A stretch of 64,000 nt of DNA from Myxococcus hansupus (GTDB taxonomy: Bacteria > Myxococcota > Myxococcia > Myxococcales > Myxococcaceae). Numbering within the stretch: the first letter of the stretch is position 1; the number at the start of each line of letters is the position of its first letter. Positions 37,418-46,051 of the stretch are shown piece by piece. Location of the stretch: assembly GCF_000280925.3 (NCBI RefSeq), contig NZ_CP012109.1:7522501-7586500 (forward strand), given 5' to 3'. Position numbers and translations under genes: made by a program. The notes under the pieces are model-generated. The model did not search any database, had not been told where the DNA came from, and saw only the letters and a list, made by a program, of their open reading frames with translations.

Positions 37418-37743
37418 GTCCAGGGGCAAGGGGTTCCTCCGCGTCAAAACGTGTCCACCGGGCTCATCGCCATCCACGGCTGCAACGGCGTCTGAGCGCT
37501 CTTCCGGGAGGCCGATGTCTCCGACCAATACTTCGTGACTTGTATCGCGAGAACGCCGCGGAGCGCTCTCTTGCCTGCACTGCGGTATCACCTGACGCGG
37601 AAAACTTCGGGTCGCGATTGCCCCAGTCACACACGCGCGAACGCTGAGCACGGATTGATTCGCTGTTCGTGTACCAGGCGTTCACACTTCTTCACGCGGA
37701 TTGCATTGCGGTGCGTCGTCCGAAAGGGAGGATGAAGCCCCGC
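37418..37743. other. Divergent intergenic region (326 bp)
   Basis: This region lies between the RCC1 lipoprotein and the metallophosphoesterase. It has more A and T than its neighbours, especially 37520-37560 and 37650-37710, so it probably holds both promoters. No convincing gene, terminator, sigma-54 element or GGCA/TGCC dyad was found. Confidence 0.4.
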
Positions 37744-39090
37744 ATGGACACCGCGCGCTTCATCTTCTTCGCCATCGCCACCTGCATCGCCACCGTGGCC
37801 GCTCACGTCTATCTGTACCGGCGCCTCTTCGCGGACACCTCGGAGCACCGCACGTGGCGCCGCGTGGGCATGACGCTGATGACGGCCCTGGCCGTGCCGC
37901 TGATTCTGTCGTGGTCGGTGACGCGCTTCATTCCCATGGACTCCACGTTCGCCGTGGCCACCGCCGTGTGGACGTGGATGGGCATGTCCATCTACCTGCT
38001 GCTCTCACTCTGGGTATTGAGCGGTGCACGGCGCGTCGCGGCGCGACTTTCACGCACACGTTCAGGAACGAACGCTCAGACCAACGGGGACAGCGTGGAG
38101 CCGCGGGGACAGACGCACACGGCTGGCGCCACGGAGCCCCATGCGACACTGGCCGCCACTGGCACCGAGGCGGTGTCGCGCCCCTCCGTCATGGAGCCGC
38201 CGACGCACGGCGCATCGGAGGCGCACGTCGCCATCGCGGCGAGCGCCCCGGTGGATGCGGACCGCCGCCGCTTCCTTGCCCGGGCCACGGCCGGGGGAGC
38301 GGTGCTCGCCGCGGGGGGCGTGACGGGCTTCGGCATGTGGAGCGCGTTCCATCCGCCGGTGGTGAACGAGGTGGCGGTGAAGCTGCCCGGGCTGCCCAAG
38401 GCGCTGGATGGCTTCACCATCGTCCACCTGAGTGACATCCACGTGGGCCCCGTCATCCGGCGCCGCTTCATGGATGAGCTGGTGCGTCGCTGCAACGACC
38501 TGCGCCCGGACCTGATGTGCATCACGGGCGACCTGGTGGACGGGCACGTGGAGACGCTGTCGCCCGCGGTGTCCGCGCTCTCCGAGCTGAAGTCACGCCA
38601 TGGGGCGTACTTCGTCACCGGCAACCATGAGTACTACTGGAACGCCGCGGCGTGGTCGGACGCGCTGGAGCGCATGGGGGTGCAGGTGCTGCGCAACCGC
38701 CACGTGCGCATTGGTGACGCGGCGGCGTCCTTCGACCTGCTGGGCGTGGATGACTGGTCCGCGGGGAAGATGGGTTTCCAACAGTCCTACGACTTGGGCA
38801 CGGCGATGGCGGGGCGCGATGTGGAGCGGGCCTCGGTGCTGCTGGCGCACCAGCCGTCGAACTGGAAGGTGGCGGCGCAACAGGGTGTGGGGTTGCAGCT
38901 CTCGGGGCACACGCATGGGGGCCAGTTCTTCCCCTTCACGCTGGCGGTGTCCGCCATCTGGGAACACGACGCGGGCCTGTTTCACGAAGGGGACCGGCAC
39001 TTGTATGTCAGCCGGGGAACAGGCTTCTGGGGTCCGCCGCTGCGCGTAGGCGCGCCGCCCGAAATCGTCCGGGTGACACTGTTGGCGTGA
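37744..39090 (+). CDS. Membrane metallophosphoesterase (YkuE/YaeI-like) with internal Tat-like motif
   Basis: A 448-residue protein. The N-terminal 100 residues have about three membrane segments. A polar Thr/Glu-rich linker (about 105-170) follows, then a second export-like segment DADRRRFLARATAGGAVLAAGG (about 172-193) with a twin-arginine pattern. The C-terminal domain (about 210-448) is a calcineurin-type phosphoesterase with all five metal motifs: LSDIH, GDLVDG, GNHEYYW, LLAHQP and SGHTHGGQ. This fits YkuE-like enzymes facing the outside of the inner membrane. The start at 37744 has GGAGG about 12 bases upstream. ATG at 37732 is also in frame but abuts the site. Confidence 0.88.
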   Translation: MDTARFIFFAIATCIATVAAHVYLYRRLFADTSEHRTWRRVGMTLMTALAVPLILSWSVTRFIPMDSTFAVATAVWTWMGMSIYLLLSLWVLSGARRVAARLSRTRSGTNAQTNGDSVEPRGQTHTAGATEPHATLAATGTEAVSRPSVMEPPTHGASEAHVAIAASAPVDADRRRFLARATAGGAVLAAGGVTGFGMWSAFHPPVVNEVAVKLPGLPKALDGFTIVHLSDIHVGPVIRRRFMDELVRRCNDLRPDLMCITGDLVDGHVETLSPAVSALSELKSRHGAYFVTGNHEYYWNAAAWSDALERMGVQVLRNRHVRIGDAAASFDLLGVDDWSAGKMGFQQSYDLGTAMAGRDVERASVLLAHQPSNWKVAAQQGVGLQLSGHTHGGQFFPFTLAVSAIWEHDAGLFHEGDRHLYVSRGTGFWGPPLRVGAPPEIVRVTLLA

Positions 39091-39108
39091 TGCATAGATT
39101 CGCTGGGT

Positions 39109-39750
39109 ATGTCCAGGGAACCCGCCCAGCGAGAGCTGAAACAAGAGCGTGCCGCGCGCACGCGCATGGAGATTCTGGAGGCCGCCATCCAGCTCTTCGC
39201 GCGGAGGGGATTCCTCGCGACGACGATGGCGGACTTATCCCGCGCCATCCGGATGACGCCCGGCGCGCTGTACTGGCATTTCCCCACCAAGGAAGACCTG
39301 CTGCTGGCTGCGATTGAGGAATTGCACCAGCGCTGTCTGCGTGAGTTCCAACCCCTGGGTGACTTGCGTCAGCGCGCGGCGATGGAACAACTCCAGAGCA
39401 TCTCCGAGCGCGCCCACCGCTTCCTTCGCGAGCACCGTGAATACGGCATCTTCTTCGCGATGCTCGCGGCCGAGGCGACGGACTCGAATGACCAGGTGGC
39501 GGAGGCCATCCGAGAGAAGCTGGACCTCTACGCCAAGACACTGGAAGGCATCATCCGCCACGGCCAGAAGACCGGCGACTTCCGCCAGGACGTGGACGCG
39601 TGCCACACGGCGCACAGCTTGCTCGGCGGGTTCCTGGGCGTGCTCGTGCACCAGAACCTCTTCCGCGCCTCCATGGACTTCGACCTGCCCGTGGCGTCCC
39701 TGAGCCGCCTGATGACAGCGGGGATTGGGAGCACCTCCGCGGCGGGGTGA
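39109..39750 (+). CDS. TetR-family transcriptional regulator
   Basis: A 213-residue regulator with the N-terminal helix-turn-helix region RMEILEAAIQLFARRGFLATTMADLSRAIRMTPGALYWHFPTKEDLL (about residues 19-65), the textbook TetR pattern. A helical C-terminal ligand domain follows (about 75-210), with a segment DFRQDVDACHTAHSLLGGFLG that resembles TetR_C of the AcrR type. It lies 18 bases after the phosphoesterase gene on the same strand, and the two may be cotranscribed. The ligand and targets are unknown. No operator was identified. Confidence 0.92.
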   Translation: MSREPAQRELKQERAARTRMEILEAAIQLFARRGFLATTMADLSRAIRMTPGALYWHFPTKEDLLLAAIEELHQRCLREFQPLGDLRQRAAMEQLQSISERAHRFLREHREYGIFFAMLAAEATDSNDQVAEAIREKLDLYAKTLEGIIRHGQKTGDFRQDVDACHTAHSLLGGFLGVLVHQNLFRASMDFDLPVASLSRLMTAGIGSTSAAG

Positions 39751-39922
39751 GCAAGACAGCAGGCACAGCGTGCCCTCCTCCTATCTGCTTTTCTCGTCGC
39801 CAACCTTACTTCGCGAGTGCCCAGGCAACGGCAGGCAGAGCCCCAAGATTGCCAAACCGGTGCAGAGGCTCACGGTCCCCCTCCATCAGCAATACGGCGG
39901 CACCGCCGGGCGCGTAGAGACG

Positions 39923-40117
39923 TCACTGAGGAGGCGTTGAGTGGGGACTCTTTGTCGACGGACCGTATTCACACCGATCCGCCCCGTAATCCCACGCGCC
40001 CCCGCGATCCAGACAGGCATCAATCCTCCACCACCGCCGACACGCGGGCAGCCCCCAAGCGAAGACCAGACTCAAGAAAACCGCGACCCCGACATAATGC
40101 CAGCGATTCATCTTCAT
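39923..40117 (-). CDS. Small membrane protein with a Cys-pair motif (64 residues)
   Basis: The protein has one N-terminal membrane helix (about residues 8-25, HYVGVAVFLSLVFAWGLPAC), then DACLDRGGAWDYGADRCEYG. The C-LDRGGAWDY-x3-RC pattern, with aromatic and acidic residues between two cysteines, recurs in tiny proteins of many proteobacteria and suggests a disulfide-held loop outside the membrane. The function is unknown. Codon use is less GC-biased than in the neighbours. The ribosome site is weak (GAGCTG). It stands alone. Confidence 0.62.
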   Translation of the reverse strand: MKMNRWHYVGVAVFLSLVFAWGLPACRRWWRIDACLDRGGAWDYGADRCEYGPSTKSPHSTPPQ

Positions 40118-40294
40118 CAGCTCAGTGCCAAGACCTGGTGTTCAAGTTGGAAAGCCTGAATACAGAACAACGCTTCCGAACAATCAACTCCACCATTCGC
40201 CGCGGCACTCCAGGTCGAAGGTGGCACGGCCCTGCCATGAGCGTTTGCATCGCAAACTGACGTGGCCCGTTCATCCTGCCGAGCGTGAAAAACA

Positions 40295-40328
40295 AACGGG
40301 CGGAACCCGAACCCGGGTTCCGCCCGTT
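40295..40328 (-). terminator. Rho-independent terminator
   Basis: The arms AACGGGCGGAACCCG (40295-40309) and CGGGTTCCGCCCGTT (40314-40328) are perfectly complementary over 15 bp with a 4-base loop. On the minus strand the stem is followed by TTGTTTTTC, a U-tract. It lies about 60 bases after the stop of the large amidohydrolase lipoprotein gene and terminates it. Confidence 0.9.
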
Positions 40329-40386
40329 ATTGAAACTCGAGGAGACAGGGCCCGCGCTTCAGCCCTGCCCCTGAATCACCTGACGG

Positions 40387-43300
40387 TTACGGCTGCTCCG
40401 TCGGGCTCTGCGAGTTCTGCGGCTGGCGCACGGCGCGGACGATGAAGTCGCTGCCGTTGTCGTCGGTGTCGTGACCATTGCCGGCCAGCGCGTCGGCGCC
40501 GCCCTCCGCCATGGACTCCGGCGTCGAGTTCGGACGCGCCTTGCGCTCGAGGCTTCCGCCCGCGGCGGGGTGCGCCGCGGCGGGGCTGCCCTCGGGCTGG
40601 TTCGCCGTGCCGTAGCCCATCTTGTCCACCGTGTTCGGGTCGTTCAGGTTGCTCGCGTCCAGGTTCGGCCCGATGCGGACGTGGCCGCCGCCGGTCGCCG
40701 ACGCGGACATGTCGAAGCCGTAACCCACGTCCCGGGTCACCGTACCGGTGTAGCCCGTGTTGTGCGTGAGCAGCAGGAAGCCGTAGGCCCGGATGACCGT
40801 GCCGTCCGGGATGTCCACGGAGCCGGAGTAGTTCGTGGTGCTCGCCGCGCTCTTGTACTGGACCTTCCAGCCGTTCAGCGTGATGTCCGCGCCCGTCGGG
40901 TTGTAGAGCTCGATGAACTCGTCGTTCTGAGCCGTCACGCCGCGCGCCGAAATCTCGCTGATGACGATGTGGTCCACGGCCGGACGGTCCGCGATGGTGA
41001 TGTCCGCGCCGCGCGAGACGCCCGCGTAGGTGGCAATCAGGCGGCCCTGGATGAGGTTCTCACCCGCGGTGAACGTCACCGTGCCGCTCGTCTGACCCTC
41101 GGGGATGATGACGGAGGCGCTGGACAGCGTCCCCATGCCGGTGGCCGGCTCCAGCGTCAGCTCCACCGTGACACCGCCCGCCTGCGCCGCGCGGTCCAGC
41201 GTCACCGTGAAGACCTGGGTCGTGGAGAAGTACACCGTGGCCACGGCCGGCGTCACCGTGCGGAGCGCCGGGGGCGGCGGCAGCACCGTGAGCTCGGTGG
41301 CCTGGGTGACGCCGTACAGCGAGGCGTACACCGTGCCCGTGCCCTCACCCTGCGCATCCGCGGTGAAGGTGAAGGACGCCTCGGTCGCACCCGCCAGAAT
41401 CGTCACGGTGGCCGGCACCGTGCCGTACGCCGGGACGCCCGCGCCCGGGACGGCCGCCAGCTCCACCAGCGTGTCCTGCGGCACGGCGCGGTCCACCGTC
41501 ACCGTGAACGCCTGCGTGCTCCCCGCCGGAATCGTCACCGCCGAGGACGGCGTCATCGACGTCAGCCGGGCCGCGTTCAGGTCCAGCGTCACCGTGGCGC
41601 TCGCGCTGCTCGCCCCGATGCTGGCCGTCACCGTGCCGGGCTCGGTGGCCGTGGCCGCCGCGTCCGCGATGAAGCTGAACGTGGCCGAGGTGGCGTTCTC
41701 CTCCACCGCCAGGCTGGCGCCGGGAACGAAGGTCCCGAAGCCGGCGCCCGGAGTCACGCTCAGCGCCACCGTGGCGTTCGCGGGCGCCGGACGGTCCAGC
41801 ACCACCGTGAAGACCACCTCGCCGCCGGGCACCATCGTCACGGCGTCCGGGTTCAACTGGAGCACCTCGGGCTGCTCGTTCGCACCCAGCACCCGGAGGG
41901 TGGCCGTCTGCGAGGAACCACCCAGGTTCGCCGTCAGCGTCACGCTCTGCGCGGCGGCCTGCGCCAGCACCGGCACCGTCACCGACGTCTGACCGGCAGG
42001 GATGGTGACGCGCCCTTCCGGCACGCTCAGCGCGGCCGAGTTGGACGAGGTGATGGTGACGTCGAGCGGCGACGCATAGGCCGAGGCCAGCGTCAGCGTC
42101 AGCGCCTGCGGGAACGTGTTCACCGGCGCCGAGCCGCCCGCCCGGGCGAAGCCGTTCGGACCGAAGGCCGTGAGGGCCGGCGGCGGCTGCTGCATGTCCG
42201 CCGCGGAGCGCGGGATGAGCTTGGAGTCATTGAAGTTGTACGTCAGCACACCGCGCAGCACGCCGAAGCGCGTCCCCACCGTCGGCGGCGGGAAGGCGTA
42301 GGCCTGGTCATCAATCATCAGGCCCGGCTGGCCGGGGTTGCCCGCCTCGTTGACCAGGAACTGACCGAACTCGTCCACCGTGGTGTTGGACGCCACGTCA
42401 CGGACCTCCACCAGCACGCCTTCCAGCGCGGAGGCGCGCGGGCCACCCGTCCGGATGTCGGCCGTCGTCACCACCACCGGCGCGGGGACCTCGCCACCGG
42501 AGCCGCGCTTGACGTACGTCACCTCCGTCAGCTCGGGCAGACCGAAGTAGAGAATCAGCGTACCGGAGCTGATGTCGATGCGGTCACCCACCGCGAGGTC
42601 ACCCTTGGGTGAGTACACGTAGAGGCCGGAGTTGTCGACGCTCGCGCCCGAGGGCAGCGGATGCGTCTGCACCCAGTAGCCCTGGGTGCTCGCGCCTCCC
42701 TTGGCCACGCCCGTGACGACCACGTCGGGGATGGACACCGGCGTGCCGAGCAGCGGCAGGTTGCCATTCACGCGCGTCTTCAGCTCGTGGATGGTGGCCG
42801 GGCAGCCCAGGTTCCCCGGGTTCGGCGTGGTGGGGCACGCGTCGCACGCGTCGCCCTTGCCGTCGCCGTCCGCGTCCGCCTGGTCGGGGTTGGAGACGAA
42901 CGGGCAGTTGTCCAGCCACGTCGGGATGCCGTCGTGGTCATCGTCGCCCACGACGAACGCGGTGCAGGCGTTGCCAGCCTCCAGCGGGCAGGGGTCGCAC
43001 GCATCGCCGATGCCGTCGCCGTCCGTGTCCGCCTGCTTGCCATTGTCCATGGGGCGGATGGGGTTGAAGATGTTCGGGCAGTTGTCGACGTTGTTGGCCA
43101 CGCCGTCACCGTCCGTGTCCGCGTCGCGAATCTCACCCGTGTAGCTGGTGGAGTTGTTCACCACCGCGGGCCAGCGCGAGTCCAGCGAGGCGCGGCGGGG
43201 CGAGCACGACGGCTCGTTCTCCGGCGTGCCACAGGCGAACAGCGGGTACTTGTGCGTGGCGCCCGCCGTCAGCCCCGCCAGGTTCTTCCCAATCTCCGAC

Positions 43301-44892
43301 TGGAGGCAGACTTCCTTCTGCGAGCCGCACACGTCCAACGTGTCGCAGGCGTCCGCGCCCTTCAGGGCGGCCATGAGCGCCTGGTCACCGTAGAGCGGCT
43401 TGCCACCGCGCATGGTGAGGACCACGTGCTCCGGGTTCGAGGTGATGACCGCGCGGTGCGGCGAGTTGGCGAAGGTGCGGAGCTGGAAGATGGCCAGGTC
43501 GGCCACCTTGCCCTCGGAGATGCGGCCCGTCTTCTCGAAGACGTCCACCAGGTCCGCGGCGCTCGACGTCACCATCTGCCACAGCTCCACGTCGCTGAAG
43601 GAGCGCGCGAAGTGCGTGGCGTTGAGGTAGTCGGCGCACTGGAGCTCGCGCAGCAGGTTCATGGAGCCGGAGCGCAGCCAGTCGGTGCCCAGCGCGATGG
43701 TGACGCCGACGTTCTTGTAGGCCGTCACCATGGCCGTGTCGCCGTACAGCGCGATGTTGGAGCGGGGCGACCAGATGAGGCCCGTGCCACGCTGGCCCAT
43801 CAGGTGGATTTCCTTCGCCGTCAGGCCGATGCCGTGGATGACGGCGGTGCGCGCCTGCATCACGTCATTGTCGCCGGTGGAGAGGCAGAGGAACTCGTTG
43901 TGCGCCGCCGCCGAGATGCCCTCGGAGATGTGCGGCAGGTACGCGGCCGTGCGCGGCAGCGAGCTCGTCGTCGGACGCGAGGGGTAGCTGCAACCCGAGG
44001 CAATCAGGTTGCCGCTGGTGTCGCTCAGCGGGAACGTGTCGGAGTCCACCACGCCCTCGCCCAGGCCCTCCTGGAGCGCGGTGTTGTTCACGTCCAGGTT
44101 GCGCAGCAGGCCCGCCTGGCCGCCCGCGCCCGCCATGGACGTGGCGCCGGCCATCATCTGGCGCAGCTCGCCCCAGCGGACGTTGTCCGCGGCGCTGGCC
44201 GCGGGGCTGTTGATGCGCGTGTGGCCGTTGCGGCCGGTCCGCCACTCGTGGCGGTGCTCGTAACGCTCCTCGGTGCCGACGTACGGCTCCATCGGGTAGG
44301 TGATGTGCTCGTGCGGGTTCACCAGACCCGGGGAGATGACGCCACCCGGGCAGGAGACCTGCGTGGCCTCGGCGGCGCCCGCCGCGGCGGAGCAGTCACA
44401 CGCGGCGCACGTGATGACGCCCTGCGCGTCCACCAGCACCTGACCGCCCAGCAGCGTCTCGCCGTCCTTCAGCACCACGCCCGTGAAGAGGCGCGCGGAG
44501 GAGCCGGCCTGCGTCACCGCGCAGGTCGCGCCATCCGGCAGCGCGGGCGCGTTCGCCGCGGGGCAGACGGTGAACGTCGGCGTGCAGTCCGACTCACAGC
44601 CGTCACCATTCACCGTGTTGCCGTCGTCGCAAATCTCGTCGCCTTCCAGGCGGCCGTTGCCACATACGGCGCCCGGGTCCGGGGGCGTCAGCGTACAGTC
44701 GTTCTCGCAACCGTCGCCGTTGACCCGGTTGCCGTCGTCACACTGCTCACCCGCTTCGCGCTGGCCGTTGCCGCAGACCGCTTGCGGGTTGCAGTTCGCG
44801 CCCTCGCAACCCGGCTCGTCGCCGTCACATCCGGCGGTAAAGAGAAGGACCGCGCTGAGCGCGGCCAGTAATAGACGTGGGGACATACTCAT
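40387..44892 (-). CDS. Composite amidohydrolase lipoprotein with lamin-tail domain
   Basis: A 1501-residue lipoprotein with signal MSMSPRLLLAALSAVLLFTAGC. The ATG at 44892 has GGGAG nine bases upstream. Two Cys-rich repeats of the DUF4215 type follow (CGNG-x-R-EAGEQCDDGN-x-VNGDGCE form, about residues 38-104). Then comes an amidohydrolase domain (about 120-510) with the metal motif HEH in LVNPHEHITYP, a distal ALGTDW and SSAADL-x-GRISEGKVADLAIF. Thrombospondin-3-type calcium repeats (DTDGDG..DNCP, about 588-700), an OB-like segment (about 700-840), several Ig-like repeats (about 910-1210) and a lamin-tail domain (about 1300-1460, VISEISARG..DEFIELYNPTG) follow. The amidohydrolase probably acts at the cell surface. 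Its substrate is unknown. Confidence 0.88.
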   Translation of the reverse strand: MSMSPRLLLAALSAVLLFTAGCDGDEPGCEGANCNPQAVCGNGQREAGEQCDDGNRVNGDGCENDCTLTPPDPGAVCGNGRLEGDEICDDGNTVNGDGCESDCTPTFTVCPAANAPALPDGATCAVTQAGSSARLFTGVVLKDGETLLGGQVLVDAQGVITCAACDCSAAAGAAEATQVSCPGGVISPGLVNPHEHITYPMEPYVGTEERYEHRHEWRTGRNGHTRINSPAASAADNVRWGELRQMMAGATSMAGAGGQAGLLRNLDVNNTALQEGLGEGVVDSDTFPLSDTSGNLIASGCSYPSRPTTSSLPRTAAYLPHISEGISAAAHNEFLCLSTGDNDVMQARTAVIHGIGLTAKEIHLMGQRGTGLIWSPRSNIALYGDTAMVTAYKNVGVTIALGTDWLRSGSMNLLRELQCADYLNATHFARSFSDVELWQMVTSSAADLVDVFEKTGRISEGKVADLAIFQLRTFANSPHRAVITSNPEHVVLTMRGGKPLYGDQALMAALKGADACDTLDVCGSQKEVCLQSEIGKNLAGLTAGATHKYPLFACGTPENEPSCSPRRASLDSRWPAVVNNSTSYTGEIRDADTDGDGVANNVDNCPNIFNPIRPMDNGKQADTDGDGIGDACDPCPLEAGNACTAFVVGDDDHDGIPTWLDNCPFVSNPDQADADGDGKGDACDACPTTPNPGNLGCPATIHELKTRVNGNLPLLGTPVSIPDVVVTGVAKGGASTQGYWVQTHPLPSGASVDNSGLYVYSPKGDLAVGDRIDISSGTLILYFGLPELTEVTYVKRGSGGEVPAPVVVTTADIRTGGPRASALEGVLVEVRDVASNTTVDEFGQFLVNEAGNPGQPGLMIDDQAYAFPPPTVGTRFGVLRGVLTYNFNDSKLIPRSAADMQQPPPALTAFGPNGFARAGGSAPVNTFPQALTLTLASAYASPLDVTITSSNSAALSVPEGRVTIPAGQTSVTVPVLAQAAAQSVTLTANLGGSSQTATLRVLGANEQPEVLQLNPDAVTMVPGGEVVFTVVLDRPAPANATVALSVTPGAGFGTFVPGASLAVEENATSATFSFIADAAATATEPGTVTASIGASSASATVTLDLNAARLTSMTPSSAVTIPAGSTQAFTVTVDRAVPQDTLVELAAVPGAGVPAYGTVPATVTILAGATEASFTFTADAQGEGTGTVYASLYGVTQATELTVLPPPPALRTVTPAVATVYFSTTQVFTVTLDRAAQAGGVTVELTLEPATGMGTLSSASVIIPEGQTSGTVTFTAGENLIQGRLIATYAGVSRGADITIADRPAVDHIVISEISARGVTAQNDEFIELYNPTGADITLNGWKVQYKSAASTTNYSGSVDIPDGTVIRAYGFLLLTHNTGYTGTVTRDVGYGFDMSASATGGGHVRIGPNLDASNLNDPNTVDKMGYGTANQPEGSPAAAHPAAGGSLERKARPNSTPESMAEGGADALAGNGHDTDDNGSDFIVRAVRQPQNSQSPTEQP

Positions 44893-45174
44893 CTCGTGGG
44901 TCTCCCGGTTGAACCGGCCCGAGGGAAGGTGACAGGTCCTTGGCACGCGAAGAGCGTACCCCTTGAAACATTTCAGCGACACCTGACCGCCCAGGTCCAG
45001 TTCCCGATCGGGAGTGCGCACGGGAGTACGCCGCCCACATCACCTCAAGTACGGGCACCCGTAAGCGTGACGTGTCGGCCTTGCCCGCACCCATGACGCA
45101 CCTGCTCGTGACGCGCTGCACGGCCGGGAGGCGCGCTACAACCCTGAATCGCCATCGCCGCCAGGAGCACCGCC

Positions 45175-46026
45175 GTGGACGTCGCCATCCTCACCTATCA
45201 CGCACTGCCTCAGCTCGAGCCGTACGACGCCTGCCTGCTCCCCGCGCTCACCGCGCTGGGTTTGGATGCGAGGCCCGTCATCTGGGACGACCCGGCCATG
45301 GACTGGCGCACGGTGCGGCTGGCGCTGGTGCGCAACACCTGGGACAGCCACCTGCGCCGGGACGCCTTCGTCGCCTGGGCGGACAAGGTGGGTCGCCTCA
45401 CGCAGCTCCAGAACCCCGCGCCGGTGCTGCGCTGGAACACGCACAAGGCCTACCTGCGCGAGTTGGAGGAGAAGGGCGTCGCGGTGACGCCCACCGTGTG
45501 GGTGCGCCAGGGCGACACGCTCGACGTGGGCGCGCTGGCGGCCGAGCGCGGCTGGGACACGGTGGTGCTCAAGCCCGCGGTGTCGGCGGGCGCGCTCAAG
45601 ACGCACATCTTCCCGCGCGCGGAGGCGGACGCGGCCACCGCCCGCGTCGCCGCGCTGGCCCGCGAGGGTGACGTCATGGTGCAGCCCTACCTCACCACCT
45701 TCGAGAAGGAAGGCGAGCGCAGCTACATCTACTTCGACGGCGCCTTCAGCCACGCGGTGCACCGGCCGCCCACGCTGGCGGACGCGCCGCGCGGCTTCTC
45801 CAAGCCCGTGGCCTTCACACCGGAGAACCCTGCCGAGCTGCGGCTGGCGGAGTCCGTGCTGGAGGCCGTGGGCCAGCCCCTGCTCTACGCGCGCGTGGAC
45901 GTGGCCACCGACAACGCGGGCCAGCCGCGGCTCCAGGAGCTGGAGGTCACCGAGCCCAGCCTGTTCCTGTCGCTCGACGCGGGGGCCGCGGACCGCATGG
46001 CCCGGGCCATCGCCGCGAAGCTCTGA
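45175..46026 (+). CDS. ATP-grasp domain protein
   Basis: A 283-residue soluble enzyme. The GTG start has AGGAG nine bases upstream. The N-terminal part (1-85) is a Rossmann-like pre-ATP-grasp domain with LVRNTWDSHLRRDAF. NTHKAYLRELEEKGVAVTPT (about 90-110), the ATP-binding strand VVLKPAVSAGA (about 140-150) and VMVQPYLTTFEKEGERSYIYFDG (about 177-199) follow, and the metal-binding acids appear late in LQELEVTEPSLFL. This layout resembles the glutathione synthetase/RimK-like ATP-grasp ligases that join a carboxylate to an amine. The substrates cannot be read from the sequence. It is a single gene, convergent with the esterase lipoprotein. Confidence 0.82.
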   Translation: MDVAILTYHALPQLEPYDACLLPALTALGLDARPVIWDDPAMDWRTVRLALVRNTWDSHLRRDAFVAWADKVGRLTQLQNPAPVLRWNTHKAYLRELEEKGVAVTPTVWVRQGDTLDVGALAAERGWDTVVLKPAVSAGALKTHIFPRAEADAATARVAALAREGDVMVQPYLTTFEKEGERSYIYFDGAFSHAVHRPPTLADAPRGFSKPVAFTPENPAELRLAESVLEAVGQPLLYARVDVATDNAGQPRLQELEVTEPSLFLSLDAGAADRMARAIAAKL

Positions 46027-46051
46027 GCGCGCACCGCCGGGTGCGGCCGGA

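Noticed and set aside
37418..37651. Upstream extension of the RCC1 gene to 37651
   Set aside because: The extension destroys the lipoprotein signal peptide and runs through AT-richer intergenic DNA.
44941..44956. TGGCACGCGAAGAGCG as a sigma-54 promoter for the ATP-grasp gene
   Set aside because: The -24 half is perfect, but TTGC is GAGC, the gene starts more than 200 bases away and no GGCA/TGCC dyads lie upstream.
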